Made by a program: the position numbers and the translations under genes. 64,000 bases of DNA. Origin: Nelumbo lutea. Its lineage: Eukaryota; Streptophyta; Magnoliopsida; Proteales; Nelumbonaceae. Shown here in pieces: positions 23,078 through 33,041 of this stretch. Within the stretch, counting starts at the first letter, position 1; every line of letters starts with the position of its first letter. The notes below the pieces were generated by a model that saw only the letters and a program-made list of their open reading frames with translations, was not told the DNA's origin and did no database searches. Location: positions 56,911,655 to 56,975,654 of the forward strand of contig JAKGHH010000005.1 of assembly GCA_022828595.1 (NCBI GenBank), written 5' to 3'.

Positions 23078-23495
23078 TAGGAATGGCAATAGGGCATGGA
23101 TCATATTCTTTGACTCCAACTCTGAAATTAATTTCCATCTCCGTCCCTAATCTCTGTCGAGGATAAAATTTGTCCTCCATTCCTAATCCCCGATGGGGAT
23201 AGATTCTCTGAGGGAACCCAAAGTTTATTTTTAGATAATAATATTTTTTGAAAAATAAATTTATGTAAGATAAATGAAAATTTTAAATTATAAGTAATGT
23301 TTTTAATATGTTTTGATATATATATATAATCGGGGTCAGGGAGGGGCAGGGACCTCAATCCCCATCCCCAACCCCAACCCAGATCAGGGATTTTTATTAA
23401 TCCTTGTCTCCGCCCTATCAAAACAATCCCCACCTGACCCCATTAGGTTGGGGAGGTTAAATTCCCATGGGAGATGGAAAATATTGTCATCCCTA
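23078..23495. mobile_element. hAT-type MITE
   Basis: 418 bp, ends TAGGAATGGCAATAGGG and (complement) TAGGGATGACAATATTTTCC, perfect 8-bp target duplication AACGTGGG (23070-23077, 23496-23503). The interior is rich in CCCCAACCCC and GATGGGGAT. Non-coding. Confidence 0.85.
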
Positions 23496-24248
23496 AACGT
23501 GGGTCAACCTTAACCTCAATATTTATGGATAGGGCTTAGCCTTTGAAAAACAAAGGTGAAGGCATCCCACCCAAAAATGCCTTGACTCGATTCGAACCCA
23601 ATATGACCCAACCCAATTTCCAGGTCTCATATGATCAAATAAGAATTCATCAGATCTAAATTTTATTTGATTTCCAAAGGATATTTAAAACATAAGTTTG
23701 AATTCGATTCGCTTACATATTCAAACATCAGAATTAATTAACATTGAATTCAAACATACTAAATTTGTATATAATTAACATAATTTATAAAACTAAATGT
23801 AAATCAAATTTATTTATTTACACGAACAATATTATGTATACTTATGATAGAATCACATTGAATCTTAGCGGATCTGATCAAATATTAATGAATGAATCAT
23901 ATTTTCAAATCCAATTTTATCAGATGAATCTGAATTAAACAGGTAGGATTCAAATTAAATTTTATTCATTTGTGGCCCTAGCAATTTCCTTTGGCCACTT
24001 AATTCTGTGCATCCCTTTTTTAAACAAGACCCTTCTTTTGTTTATGTCTTTGTAGTTTCTATCTATTTGGATACATCTTTTTGGGATTCTTAAATGAGAC
24101 TGGACATCCATCTCTCTTTGGATGGCTGATAAGTCTTAGCCCACACATAAGGTTTGTGCCAAAAGTCTAGTTTGAGAGAGAGAAAGAAGCCTTCCTAATA
24201 ATAATATTATTGTCATATTGGCAGCTGCTAATAAAATAACTCCTGCTG

Positions 24249-24499
24249 TGTTTGGCTGCAGTGAAATTTTATTTGCATTCATACAAATGTATAGGAGTGC
24301 AAATGAAAAAAAAATGTAAATTTGGGTTTAATTTTGTTTTGGGTTTTTCTCTATTCTGCTTTGGATCTTATTTTACTTCATTTTAATGCAATCAAACAAA
24401 GTATGGTAAAAGTTGAAACAAAAATAAATCAAATCTTGCATTGTACTATCATAGTTTTGTATCACTGCAAATGAATTTGCACTACAACCAAATACAGCC
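24249..24499. mobile_element. PIF/Harbinger-type MITE
   Basis: Ends GCTGTGTTTGGCTGCAGTG and (complement) GGCTGTATTTGGTTGTAGTGC, TAA at the right. Inverted relative to 19738-20002. Confidence 0.75.
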
Positions 24500-24899
24500 T
24501 AAATTCCTAAATGTCTTAGTCTAGAAATGCCAAGCACAAAACAAAACTCTGCAAGGAAAGATGTATTGGTAGTTCAAATGCTTATTTGATTATTGATTGA
24601 TTTCTTCTCATCAGTTAATTATAAGAAGAGATACACATCTCCTATGTATAGGCCTCTATCTCCTCGATATATAAATGTCCTAGAACCCATATAAGTAGAG
24701 GCATACATTGTTGAAAGTTTGGATCTGTTGACTTTTATTTTGAAAGTTTAAAGAATAATGGAGGGTAAAATCAACATTGCGAGCGGATTGTAATGACACA
24801 CTATAGGGAAAGATTTTTGTCAATTGTCAGAAAATTTAAAATACATGAATGAATTTTTTTAAACAGCAGAGTAAGTTTTAGTCTATTTCGTAAAACTTA

Positions 24900-25305
24900 G
24901 GGGGCGTTGTTTTTTTGGATTTTGACAAGAGGGAAAATTGGTCAATGGGATTTTGGTTCCCATTGACTAAAAATTTCATGGTTTTTTTTTTTTTAGATTT
25001 ATGCGGGAACCAAGGAAAGTTTATTTTCCTGCGCATCACTTACCTGGATAAGTGATACCCATTTCCTAGGTGGATAAATAACTTTCCCATCCAGGGGGAA
25101 AGTTGTCAACACTTGAGTGAGACAAAAATACCCTTTTTAATAATGAATTTTTATGACTAAAATAGTTATTGCCTTATTTACATGACAAATAAAAAATATG
25201 GATAAATGTACTTACCTGATTACCTGGATAAGTGTTTTTTAGAAAAACTTACCCCAATAACTACATTTATCCGGATAAATAATTTATCGAAAAGTAAACA
25301 AGACC
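24900..25305. mobile_element. PIF/Harbinger-type MITE, second family
   Basis: Left end GGGGGCGTTGTTTTTTTGG, right end (complement) GGTCTTGTTTACTTTTCG, TTA target triplets at 24897-24899 and 25306-25308. Interior contains ATTTATCCACCTA-type blocks. A related copy lies inverted at 50709-51013. Confidence 0.7.
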
Positions 25306-25936
25306 TTAGGGGTAGTTAAGTGTTTTACCCATAATTAATACCCTACAGGGACCTGTATAGAACGCCTTCAAGCCCAACACTCTGCCTAACCTGTAAAAAC
25401 AAAGTTATGAGAAGTCCTTGTGTGAATCATAACACACTTAGCCATTAACATCAACCTTCTCTTTAGTTGGCTTTGGTAACTCATTCTTACTTCCTCATGG
25501 AATTAAGGAAGTGTAGTAACCTAATCATGAGCATTAAGGACTTTTATAAAGTCTTTGTCCTGGCTCTCTTCTAACCCTTGTTATTCCAATCCTTTTACAC
25601 TTCCATTTCTTGTCAACTTTGGAATGGAATTTGGATGGTTCTAGAGAAAGGTTCAGACTTGGAAAAGTAGATTAAGTTGAACTCCATGAATTGATCAACC
25701 ACAGCCACTTTCCATATAGCAAAGTTCTGCATTTCTCACTTTTGTAACAACTCTTACTCGGGCACTCCATCTATGAAGTTGAAGGAAATCCAATTTGCTT
25801 CTCACAGAGTTCACCTCTCAGCACATTGGAGTCATGCATTGGGAACGTTTTTTCGTGAAAGACAACATACAAGTAGGAGAGAGATTTCCAATACATGGTT
25901 GAAAAAGCTGTGAGGTAGATGTGAAACGTGTTTGTG
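25306..25936. other. No gene found
   Basis: Mixed-composition intergenic DNA without a coding frame or repeat that I recognise. Confidence 0.4.
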
Positions 25937-26089
25937 AAGATCTGCTCCTCACACAGGGCGCCTCACACACACATCCTACCACGCATTGAGAACATCTCCC
26001 ATATTTATAAGTTATTATTCACGGGAGATGTTCCTAATGCACGGTGGATGTGCCTGTGAGGCGCCCATGTGTGAGGAGCAGATCCCGTG
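25937..26089. mobile_element. Foldback MITE
   Basis: AGATCTGCTCCTCACACAGG at the left is the complement of CATGTGTGAGGAGCAGATC at the right. The arms run almost to a short centre around ATTTATAAGTTATTATTCA. Related hairpins with AACATCTCCCAT.../...ATGGGAGATGTT lie at 27055-27215 and 39519-39625, with traces near 16650. Confidence 0.8.
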
Positions 26090-26425
26090 CATTCCGCTTG
26101 TGAAGAGCAAACCCTGACTTAAAAACATTTTTTTTCTTGAAATGACAAGTGGAAAATGGTGGTTGGGAAATTACAACAATCATATCCATATTTCTATGAT
26201 TTTATTCATGGGGAGATATTCTTAACGCATGGCTAGGACTGTGAAGAATATGTGAGTCTGAATTTTGTGTGATTGACTTGTACTTACCAACTCAGATTCA
26301 GTTATGATATCCACTTGCAACCTTTTATTGATATTCCAATGCACAGCTGCAATTGGCTATGAATACAGGGTGAGCATGCACCATTTAGTTGTGTGAGGAC
26401 TGAATTATATCACTGCACTCACAGC

Positions 26426-26990
26426 TTGACCTGTTCATGGGCTGGGCCGGGCCGGATTCGGGCCGAGCTTTCACTTGTCACTAATGAAAATATACTAGGC
26501 CTGAGCCCGAGTCCGACCCGACCAACGGGCCTATAACTTGGGCCCGGGCCCGAGCCCGGCCCTGGTAAAAAGCCCGAAACCCGAGCCCGAGCCCGAAGCT
26601 CGACCTAATTGAAAAAAAAACAATTTTTCATATTCAAATTATAAATAAAAATTTAGATAGTATTTTTTCTATTTAAATGAACAATGGGCCTACAATATGG
26701 TATTTTTCCCATTCTTTCATATTTTAAAACACAATTTTACATTCTTAAATCAAAAAAAATATTCAAATGGACATAATCACATAACTAATTTTAAGTTTAA
26801 TATTAGGTCGGACCGGGCCGGGCTCAGGCTGGGCTATTTCGACAAAACCCGAGCCCAATTCGAATTTATTGCGGGTCGGGCTTTTTGGCCCGAATTAAAG
26901 CCCACGGGCCTATAAGTATGTTCAAGCCCGTCCGGGGGTCGGGCCGGACCGGGCCGGCCCGTCGGGCCACTCGACCCATAAACAAGTCTA
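26426..26990. mobile_element. hAT-type element (GGGCCCGAGCCCGA-rich)
   Basis: Ends TTGACCTGTTCATGGGC and (complement) TAGACTTGTTTATGGGTC. 8-bp duplication CTCACAGC/CTCACAAC (26418-26425, 26991-26998) with one mismatch. GC-rich arms full of GCCCGAGCCCGA. Same family as 42222-43266. Confidence 0.8.
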
Positions 26991-27054
26991 CTCACAACAA
27001 TGATCGATGGTATTAGCCATTCCAACAGACGTTATTCCGTCCTCGTATGAAACT

Positions 27055-27215
27055 GAGTCCGGATCTGCTCCTCACACTGTGCGCTCCACACCGATCTCAC
27101 AGTATGTCCTAGTCGTACATTGAGAACATCTCCCATCCTTTAGTTTATTATTCATGGGAGATATTCCCAATTAATACAGGGTGGGATGTGTCCGTGAGGT
27201 GGGTGTGAGGTTAAT
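27055..27215. mobile_element. Foldback MITE
   Basis: GGATCTGCTCCTCACAC start, AACATCTCCCATCC...TTCATGGGAGATATTCCC in the arms; diverged copy of 25937-26089. Confidence 0.65.
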
Positions 27216-27345
27216 TTAGTTATTACATCCAACAACCACAGAACAAAACTCCTCTCTTAAACCTTTCTTATTTTTCCCATAATTATTGATGTTCTTTCTC
27301 CCTTCTCCCTAACTTCATTTTCCTTCTCATAAATTAAATTTTCAT

Positions 27346-27380
27346 CTCTCTCTCCATCTAACAATTCTACACGCATTTAG
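27346..27380. repeat. Left copy of a 35-bp duplication flanking LTR element 2
   Basis: CTCTCTCTCCATCTAACAAT... continuing to ...CGCATTTAG; recurs at 30072-30106 with one mismatch in 35. It lies two bases outside the left LTR. Confidence 0.85.
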
Positions 27381-27382
27381 TC

Positions 27383-28278
27383 TGATGAGGGCAGATTTGG
27401 CCCTCTAATGATATTGTGACACATGGTACATCGGAACAATTAGGAGACACCCGGAACAACTTAGGCAACAGCTTGCCTTAGCCAAGTTGGTGGTGTCCCA
27501 CCTAGCGGCCAGGCACAGGCACCGACCTGGCGACATGTGAGACATGCTCGCTGATAAATTCCTCATGCATATCCTAGCATTCTCACAATCCTTGAAAGTT
27601 GGCCCACATGCCGAACGATCTGGAGGGTGGTCAACGTGCACGGCGGTTGCCTTAGGGAATCTCGAATGCGGTGCGTGAAGCCCACGCCAAACAATGCCTA
27701 TATAAAGGCACCAACCCCAATGGCATAAGGGGGGCAATTAAGCATATTCTAGTTCTCATACTTTGTAATTTTTAGCTCACAGTCTACTATGAGAGTATTG
27801 ACTTAAGCATCGGAGCGACCTTGCCCGGTTAGCCACCCTAGGTCCTCTACATTGATTCCTTGCATGTCTCTAAAGAACTACAAAGCTCAACAATCAATCC
27901 AGCTCACCGCCAGGCAGCTCGGCCCTCTGGTCAGCTCAGCACCTAATAGGCAGCTCGGCACTCTAGTCAGCTCGTCACCTAACCTGCCTAGCTCGGCCCA
28001 GTTAGCTCGTAACCTAACCTGCCTAGCTAGGCCCAGTCAGTTCGACACCTAACCTACCCAGTTTGGCCTAGTTAACTCGGCACCTAATCTACTCCCAGCT
28101 CGGCCTAGTTAACTCGGCACCTAATCTGCTCTTAGCTCGGCCTGGTCAGCTCGGCATCCAGGTCATCATCTAGCAAAAGTTCACTTTGGCCTCTGAGTCA
28201 TCGGCCACTTGGAAGCAGACCAAATGACGAGGTACTTAACACAAAAAAATTGATACATCGCCAAAAATTGATTCGTCA
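27383..28278 (+). repeat. 5' LTR of element 2
   Basis: 896 bp, TG...CA. Contains a TATA box at 27699-27706 and, after it, a degenerate ~33-bp tandem repeat built on CAGCTCGGC and CACCTAACCTGCC (about 27900-28170). It differs from the right LTR at many positions, so the insertion is not recent. Confidence 0.85.
27699..27706 (+). promoter_or_regulatory. LTR TATA box
   Basis: TATATAAA in the 5' LTR context AATGCCTATATAAAGGCACC; identical in the right LTR at 29410-29417. Confidence 0.6.
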
Positions 28279-28280
28279 AT

Positions 28281-28298
28281 TGGCGTCGTCTGTGGGAA
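28281..28298 (+). other. Primer-binding site of element 2
   Basis: TGGCGTCGTCTGTGGGAA, two bases after the LTR end; one base off the site in element 1. Confidence 0.75.
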
Positions 28299-29046
28299 AC
28301 GCTACAAAAAGCTAAGTTCTCATCCTCTAAAAGGATAAGTCCTCTTCTTCTAGAAAGATAATTTCTCACCTTTTAGAAACTAAAAGCTCTCACTTTCTAG
28401 TTTCCATCTTTATGAACTGAGAGACTATGCAGGAAGTTGATGGCCAACAGACTAAGCAACTCTGCCGACTTTATTTCAACTTGGATAAAGCCTCATCAGT
28501 CCTCTTCGCGAGGTACCCTCTACAAAGATGAGCTCTTCGTGGCTTCAGCGGGAGTAGGCGGCCAACAGACTACATGGACGCCCCTGTCAATCGAGCCTTC
28601 CAAGGCTCCCGTGCGAGCTGGTGACCTAAAGTCAGTAGTGTTGCCCCCGTAGGTTGAGCTTCTAGTAGCTTCTTGTATGAGTGGGTAACCGACATCACTA
28701 ACGAGGCTGGTGCAGCGTAGCTGTAGCTCTAAGGTGCCAAAATGATAAAAGACCACGACACCACATAAGACCCGGTCACCTCTTCGGCATGGGAAAAATC
28801 AAAGATCATAGAGAGTGGACTACGAGTTGCTCCCAAAGCCTAAGGGCTAAAGTGTCGAACTGGCAAAGACTTTGGCACCACATAAGACCTAGTCGCCTCT
28901 TCAGCATGGGCAAAACCAAGGGTAAGGAATGTGGACTGCGAGTCACTCCCAGAGCCTAAGGAATTGAATCGATGCTTACGAGCTCATCGAATTATTCATT
29001 CTAGGCCAAAAGGAGCAATCTACTCCCTTCGTCGAGTTACTTTCAG

Positions 29047-29065
29047 CTCGGGAGTGAGGGGCAAA
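29047..29065 (+). other. Polypurine tract of element 2
   Basis: CTCGGGAGTGAGGGGCAAA directly before the right LTR start TGATGAGGGCGG. Confidence 0.7.
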
Positions 29066-29974
29066 TGATGAGGGCGGATTTGGCCCTCCAATGATATTGT
29101 GACACATGGCACCTCAGAACAACTAGGTGACACCCAGAACCAAAGGCAACAACTTACCTTAGCCAAGTTGGGGGTGTCCCACCTGGCGGCCTGGCATAGG
29201 CGCCGACCTGGCGACCTGCGAGATGTGCTTGCCAACAAATTCGGTATGCATATCCTAACACTCCCACGATCCTTGGAAGTTGGCCCACGTGCTGAACGAT
29301 CCGGAGGGTGGTCAATGTGCATGGCGATTGCCTCAGGGAATCTCGGACCACTTAGATGACTTCTCGGAAATCTCGGATGCAGTGCATGAAGCCCACGCCA
29401 AACAATGCCTATATAAAGGCACCAACCCCAATGGCATAGGGGGGGCAATTAAGCATATTCTAGTTCTCATACTTTGTGATTTTTAGCTCGCAGTCTACTA
29501 TGAGAGTACTGACTTAAGGATCGGAGTGACCTCGCTAGGTTAGCCATCCCGGGTCCTCTGACATTGATTCCTTGTAGGTCTCTAAAGAACTACGAAGCTC
29601 AACAATCAATCTAGCTCTCCACCAGGCAGTTCGACCCTCTTGTCAGCTTGACAACTAATAGGCAGCTCAATCCTCTGGTCAGCTCGGCACCTAATAGGCA
29701 GCTTGGCATTCTGATCAACTCGTCACCTAACCTGCCTAGCTCGGCCCACTCAGCTCATCACCTAACCTGCCTAGTTCGGCCTAGTCAATTCGACACCTAA
29801 CCTGCCCAACTCGGCCCAGTTAAGTCAGCACTTAATCTGCCCCCAGCTCAACATCCAGGTCCTTATCCAGGAAAAGTTCATTTCGGCCTTTGAATCATCG
29901 ACCACTTGAAAGCATACTAAATGACGAGATAGTTGGCACAAAAAATTGATAAATCACCAAAATTTGATTCGTCA
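29066..29974 (+). repeat. 3' LTR of element 2
   Basis: 909 bp, same ends as the left LTR, with its own run of CAGCTCGGCCCA/CACCTAACCTGCC repeats (about 29630-29860). Its TATA box at 29410-29417 faces the KCS gene, so it could in principle start transcripts toward it. Confidence 0.85.
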
Positions 29975-30071
29975 ATTCAAACTTTAAATTGATTGTAAAA
30001 AATTGTTAACCAAAAATTGATTAGTAAATTCAAACTTTAAATTGATTCGTAAAAAGTTGTTACATGGAGAC
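29975..30071. repeat. Two-copy ~48-bp tandem repeat next to the LTR
   Basis: ATTCAAACTTTAAATTGATT appears twice, each followed by GTAAAAA-TTGTTA, between the right LTR and the right 35-bp duplicate. Looks like filler DNA made at the insertion. Confidence 0.6.
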
Positions 30072-30106
30072 TCTCTCTCCATCTAACAATTCCACACGCA
30101 TTTAGC
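30072..30106. repeat. Right copy of the 35-bp duplication
   Basis: 34 of 35 bases equal to 27346-27380. Confidence 0.85.
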
Positions 30107-30197
30107 CCAAATCCAAAGTTTAACATGCATAGGTGGTTTTTCTTGGTAAATGTCACATCTCAGCGACCAACGGTTTCCTAACCTTCAATCCTTCATT

Positions 30198-30305
30198 GAC
30201 TCTCTCTCTCTCTCTCTCTCTCTCTGAATTTATTACTTATTAGTTTCCAAGTAGACCAATTAATCAAGGGTGAGGTTCATAACCACTCTCTCTCTCTCTC
30301 TCAAG
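30198..30305. repeat. (CT)n tracts in the KCS promoter
   Basis: Two CT runs (30198-30225 and about 30286-30302) just upstream of the TATA box. CT/GA tracts are common near plant core promoters. Confidence 0.75.
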
Positions 30306-30321
30306 AGTCAAGCCTCCTCTT

Positions 30322-30329
30322 TATATAAA
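30322..30329 (+). promoter_or_regulatory. KCS TATA box
   Basis: TATATAAA, 163 bp before the ATG, which leaves a 5' UTR of about 130 bp. Best core-promoter candidate in the window for a host gene. Confidence 0.65.
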
Positions 30330-30491
30330 CACTGCACATCCATCTCTTTATAATATACTACTACATTGAATTACTCATACACCATCCATTTGTTCTCTTT
30401 TTCCATTGCAGAGCAAAGAGAAAGATCATTATTACATCCCCTCCCACCTCTACAACGAGCTTCTGCAACTCGATCAAACAAAGCAGACATC

Positions 30492-31907
30492 ATGAAAACC
30501 ATTATCAATATCCAACTCCTCCAGGCTTCCATTGCAACCCTCTTAACCTTAACCTTCCTCCTTCACACCCTCATATCAGGCACTCCATTAACCCATCTCT
30601 TCCTCTTAGACAACCTTGCTATCTCGTTATCATTCGCGTGGTGCCTTCTTGTTTCCATCATCTACTACTTCTGCACTCGTCCACGCCCTGTTCTGTTGCT
30701 GGACTACGCCTGCTTTAAACCAGACTTCGACCGTATGCTCAGCTTGGAGAGCTGCGAGTATTTCGTACGTCGGACTCGACGCATCAACATGATAAGCGAA
30801 GAATTCATGCGAGGTATATATCGCAAATCCGGCGTGGGTGAGCAGACCTATGGACCCAGCTTCTTATTTCAATCATACGCCGATGCCAATTTACAGTCCG
30901 CCGTTGACGAAGCTGAGGAAGGGATGTTCGCCGCCGTCGGTTCACTCCTCGACAAAACTCGGATTGACCCAGAACAGATCGACATTGTCATCGTCGCCTG
31001 CGGCTCCTTCGCGCTGGCTCCTTCCCTCTCGTCGATGATAGTGAACCATTTCAAGCTAAGACCAGATGTTAAGACTTTCAACCTGAGCGGAATGGGTTGT
31101 AGCTCAGGTGTCATGTCTGTTGACATGGCCGCTAAGCTCCTGAACTGCAGCAGGCGTATCAGGTACGCGCTCATCGTAGTAACAGAGAACATCAGCTTGA
31201 ATTGGTATTTTGGCAATGACCGCTCGATGCTCGTCACCAACTGCATCTTCCGCGTCGGTTGCGCCGCGGTGATGATAACCAATGACCCGAGTCGCCGGGG
31301 AGAAGCTAAACTGGAGCTCATTAGCTCTCTGAGGACTCACCATGGTGCCGACGACAGTGCCTACGCAGCCGCGTTTCAACAAGAGGACGAAGCGGGTAAC
31401 CCCGGAGTGTCACTCAAGAAGGATTTGATCCGGGTTGCTGGTCTTGGCTTGCGTGAGCACATCCGGTCACTTGCACCGAAAGTTCTGCCGGTGAGTGAAC
31501 TCATCTCGTATGCCTACTCGGTTGTACTGTCTGCAGTATCAGGTGGCGAGTCCAAGCCAACGGTGCCGGACTTCACGACGGCGTTCGACCACTTTTGCAT
31601 TCACACCGGAGGGAAGGCCGTGATTCAGCAGGTGGCACGAGTGCTTCGGCTTGGCGACGATGTGACTGAACCGGCTCGAATGTGCTTGCACCGATTCGGA
31701 AACACGTCCAGTAGTCTGGTGTTTTACGAGTTGGCTTATTTTGAAGCGAAGCAGAGGGTGAAGAGAGGCGAGAAGATGTGGATGCTGGCGTATGGGACGG
31801 GGTTCAAGGTGTGTAGTGTGGTGTGGAAGTCATTAAAGGATTCGTGTAAAGATGATGGAAATCCATGGAACGATTGCATCCACAGATATCCATTAAAGAA
31901 CTGGTAA
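30492..31907 (+). CDS. 3-ketoacyl-CoA synthase (very-long-chain fatty acid elongase)
   Basis: 471 residues, one exon. KCS enzymes sit in the endoplasmic reticulum membrane and condense malonyl-CoA with a long-chain acyl-CoA. This is the rate-limiting, chain-length-setting step for waxes, suberin and sphingolipid acyl chains. Two N-terminal hydrophobic segments (about 5-29 and 36-61) fit the usual anchors. The FAE1/CUT1 domain follows (DYACFKP at 71-77, YGPSFLF at 120-126). The catalytic triad is visible: Cys203 in GMGCSSG, His371 in CIHTGGKAV, Asn404 in HRFGNTSSS. The spacings (168 and 33 residues) equal those of Arabidopsis FAE1. The C-terminal GEKMWMLAYGTGFKVCS is the usual thiolase-like end. 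I chose the ATG at 30492, in frame upstream of the first membrane segment; there is no earlier ATG in frame. Subclass not assigned. LTR element 2 lies just upstream. Confidence 0.95.
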   Translation: MKTIINIQLLQASIATLLTLTFLLHTLISGTPLTHLFLLDNLAISLSFAWCLLVSIIYYFCTRPRPVLLLDYACFKPDFDRMLSLESCEYFVRRTRRINMISEEFMRGIYRKSGVGEQTYGPSFLFQSYADANLQSAVDEAEEGMFAAVGSLLDKTRIDPEQIDIVIVACGSFALAPSLSSMIVNHFKLRPDVKTFNLSGMGCSSGVMSVDMAAKLLNCSRRIRYALIVVTENISLNWYFGNDRSMLVTNCIFRVGCAAVMITNDPSRRGEAKLELISSLRTHHGADDSAYAAAFQQEDEAGNPGVSLKKDLIRVAGLGLREHIRSLAPKVLPVSELISYAYSVVLSAVSGGESKPTVPDFTTAFDHFCIHTGGKAVIQQVARVLRLGDDVTEPARMCLHRFGNTSSSLVFYELAYFEAKQRVKRGEKMWMLAYGTGFKVCSVVWKSLKDSCKDDGNPWNDCIHRYPLKNW

Positions 31908-31998
31908 AGCAAGATAATATATTAAGACGGTGGAAAAAGAAGATATTAATTAATAAAAGTAGAAATAAATAAGGAAAGCCCATAAAAGAAACTGGTAG

Positions 31999-32042
31999 AA
32001 GAAGAAGAAGAAGAAGAAGAAGAAGAAGAAGAAGAAGAAGAA
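31999..32042. repeat. (GAA)n microsatellite in the KCS 3' region
   Basis: About 14 GAA/AGA units, 90 bp after the stop codon; AATAATAAAC near 32062 could serve as a poly(A) signal. Confidence 0.9.
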
Positions 32043-32268
32043 AGAGCTTTCTGAAATCTGAAATAATAAACACAAAATGAATATTGTTTCAAATCTGTAT
32101 TTATTCTGTCATTCATTTCTTCCAAGGAGAATTGTAAAGGCCTAAAGGGATGAAAGAAGATGAATGTTACTTAATTATGTGAATTGTGATTTAATCTTAA
32201 GATAATATTATTGCAATCATACTTGTGGCGACTGTGGCCTGAGGGGATTTTGTTTGTTGGTCAGCGAG

Positions 32269-32271
<3 letters not shown>

Positions 32272-32312
<41 letters not shown>
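32272..32312. repeat. (CT)n microsatellite
   Basis: About 20 CT units, no gene nearby on this side. Confidence 0.9.
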
Positions 32313-32314
<2 letters not shown>

Positions 32315-32474
32315 GCAGCAACTTATTCAGTCTCAAACACTACGGTGCAATTCCAGTATCCGGTTCCAAGATGTAATTTAGAAAATGGGCCCAGGTTCTC
32401 AAAAAAAAAAAAAAAAAGAATTTTGCAGAGATGATGGTAATTTTTATGTGTTTTCTGATAGGGTTTTGCACCTT

Positions 32475-32600
32475 ATGCTCAGTTTGAAAAGAATATAAAT
32501 ACGAACGTGTATAATATAAATACATACAAAATAATAGAAAATACAAATATGTATAGTATAAATACATATTTGTATTTTACTCTTTCCAAACTGAGCCTTA
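32475..32600. mobile_element. Short foldback MITE
   Basis: GCTCAGTTTGAAAAGAATATAAATAC and the complement of GTATTTTACTCTTTCCAAACTGAGC form the two arms. A ~55-bp relative lies at 9237-9291. Confidence 0.6.
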
Positions 32601-32796
32601 ATTATTAATGAAGATATCTCCCTTCTCTTAATTAAGTGGTTGATTTATTTTGCAGTAAAAAAAGTTGATTTGTCTATTGTTTTATAAGGATTCCGCTCAC
32701 AAAATATGATTTGAAAAGGTGATTTGCTGAATTGGCTGATTTGGCAAGATAAATAAAGTGGAATTCCTATTTCATCAAGTAAATCCACCAGATTGT

Positions 32797-33041
32797 GGCG
32801 GTGTTGGTTTGCAGTACAGATTTCATTTGCACCGGTCTAAATGATGCATGGGAGTGCAAATAATGATTTACTTTGCTTCAAATTTGATTCTGTCTTGTTT
32901 TTCTGAAAAGTAAAATAGGATGTAAAATGGTGTGGTCCCACCTTCTATTGCAAGAGACTAGAGGAAGTGCAAATCATAGGTAGAAAACAGAGATGCAAAA
33001 TTGATATTTGGTTTCAGATATGTACTGCAACCAAACGCCGT
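32797..33041. mobile_element. PIF/Harbinger-type MITE, diverged
   Basis: Ends GGCGGTGTTGGTTTGCAGTAC and (complement) GGCGTTTGGTTGCAGTAC. The flanking triplet is GTG on both sides rather than TWA. Confidence 0.65.

Larger units (their letters stand above)
27383..29974 (+). mobile_element. Non-autonomous LTR retrotransposon, element 2 (complete)
   Basis: LTRs at 27383-28278 and 29066-29974 both start TGATGAGGGC and end GATTCGTCA. A primer-binding site follows the left LTR and a polypurine tract precedes the right LTR. The 787-bp interior has no retroviral protein domains, so it depends on enzymes supplied in trans. The interior is homologous to that of element 1 at 1-3168, in reverse. No 5-bp target duplication is visible at the LTR edges. 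Instead a 35-bp direct repeat lies just outside on the left and 97 bp away on the right (30072-30106). The right LTR ends about 520 bp before the KCS start codon. Confidence 0.9.

Noticed and set aside
26426..26990. CpG-island promoter
   Set aside because: The GC-rich stretches are the termini of a hAT element with target duplication, not next to any gene.
30869..31382. Antisense ORFs within KCS
   Set aside because: Shadow frames of a GC-richer coding region; no start context or protein features.
31804..32073. Poly-Leu ORF on minus after KCS
   Set aside because: It is the translation of a (GAA)n microsatellite and the KCS 3' end.
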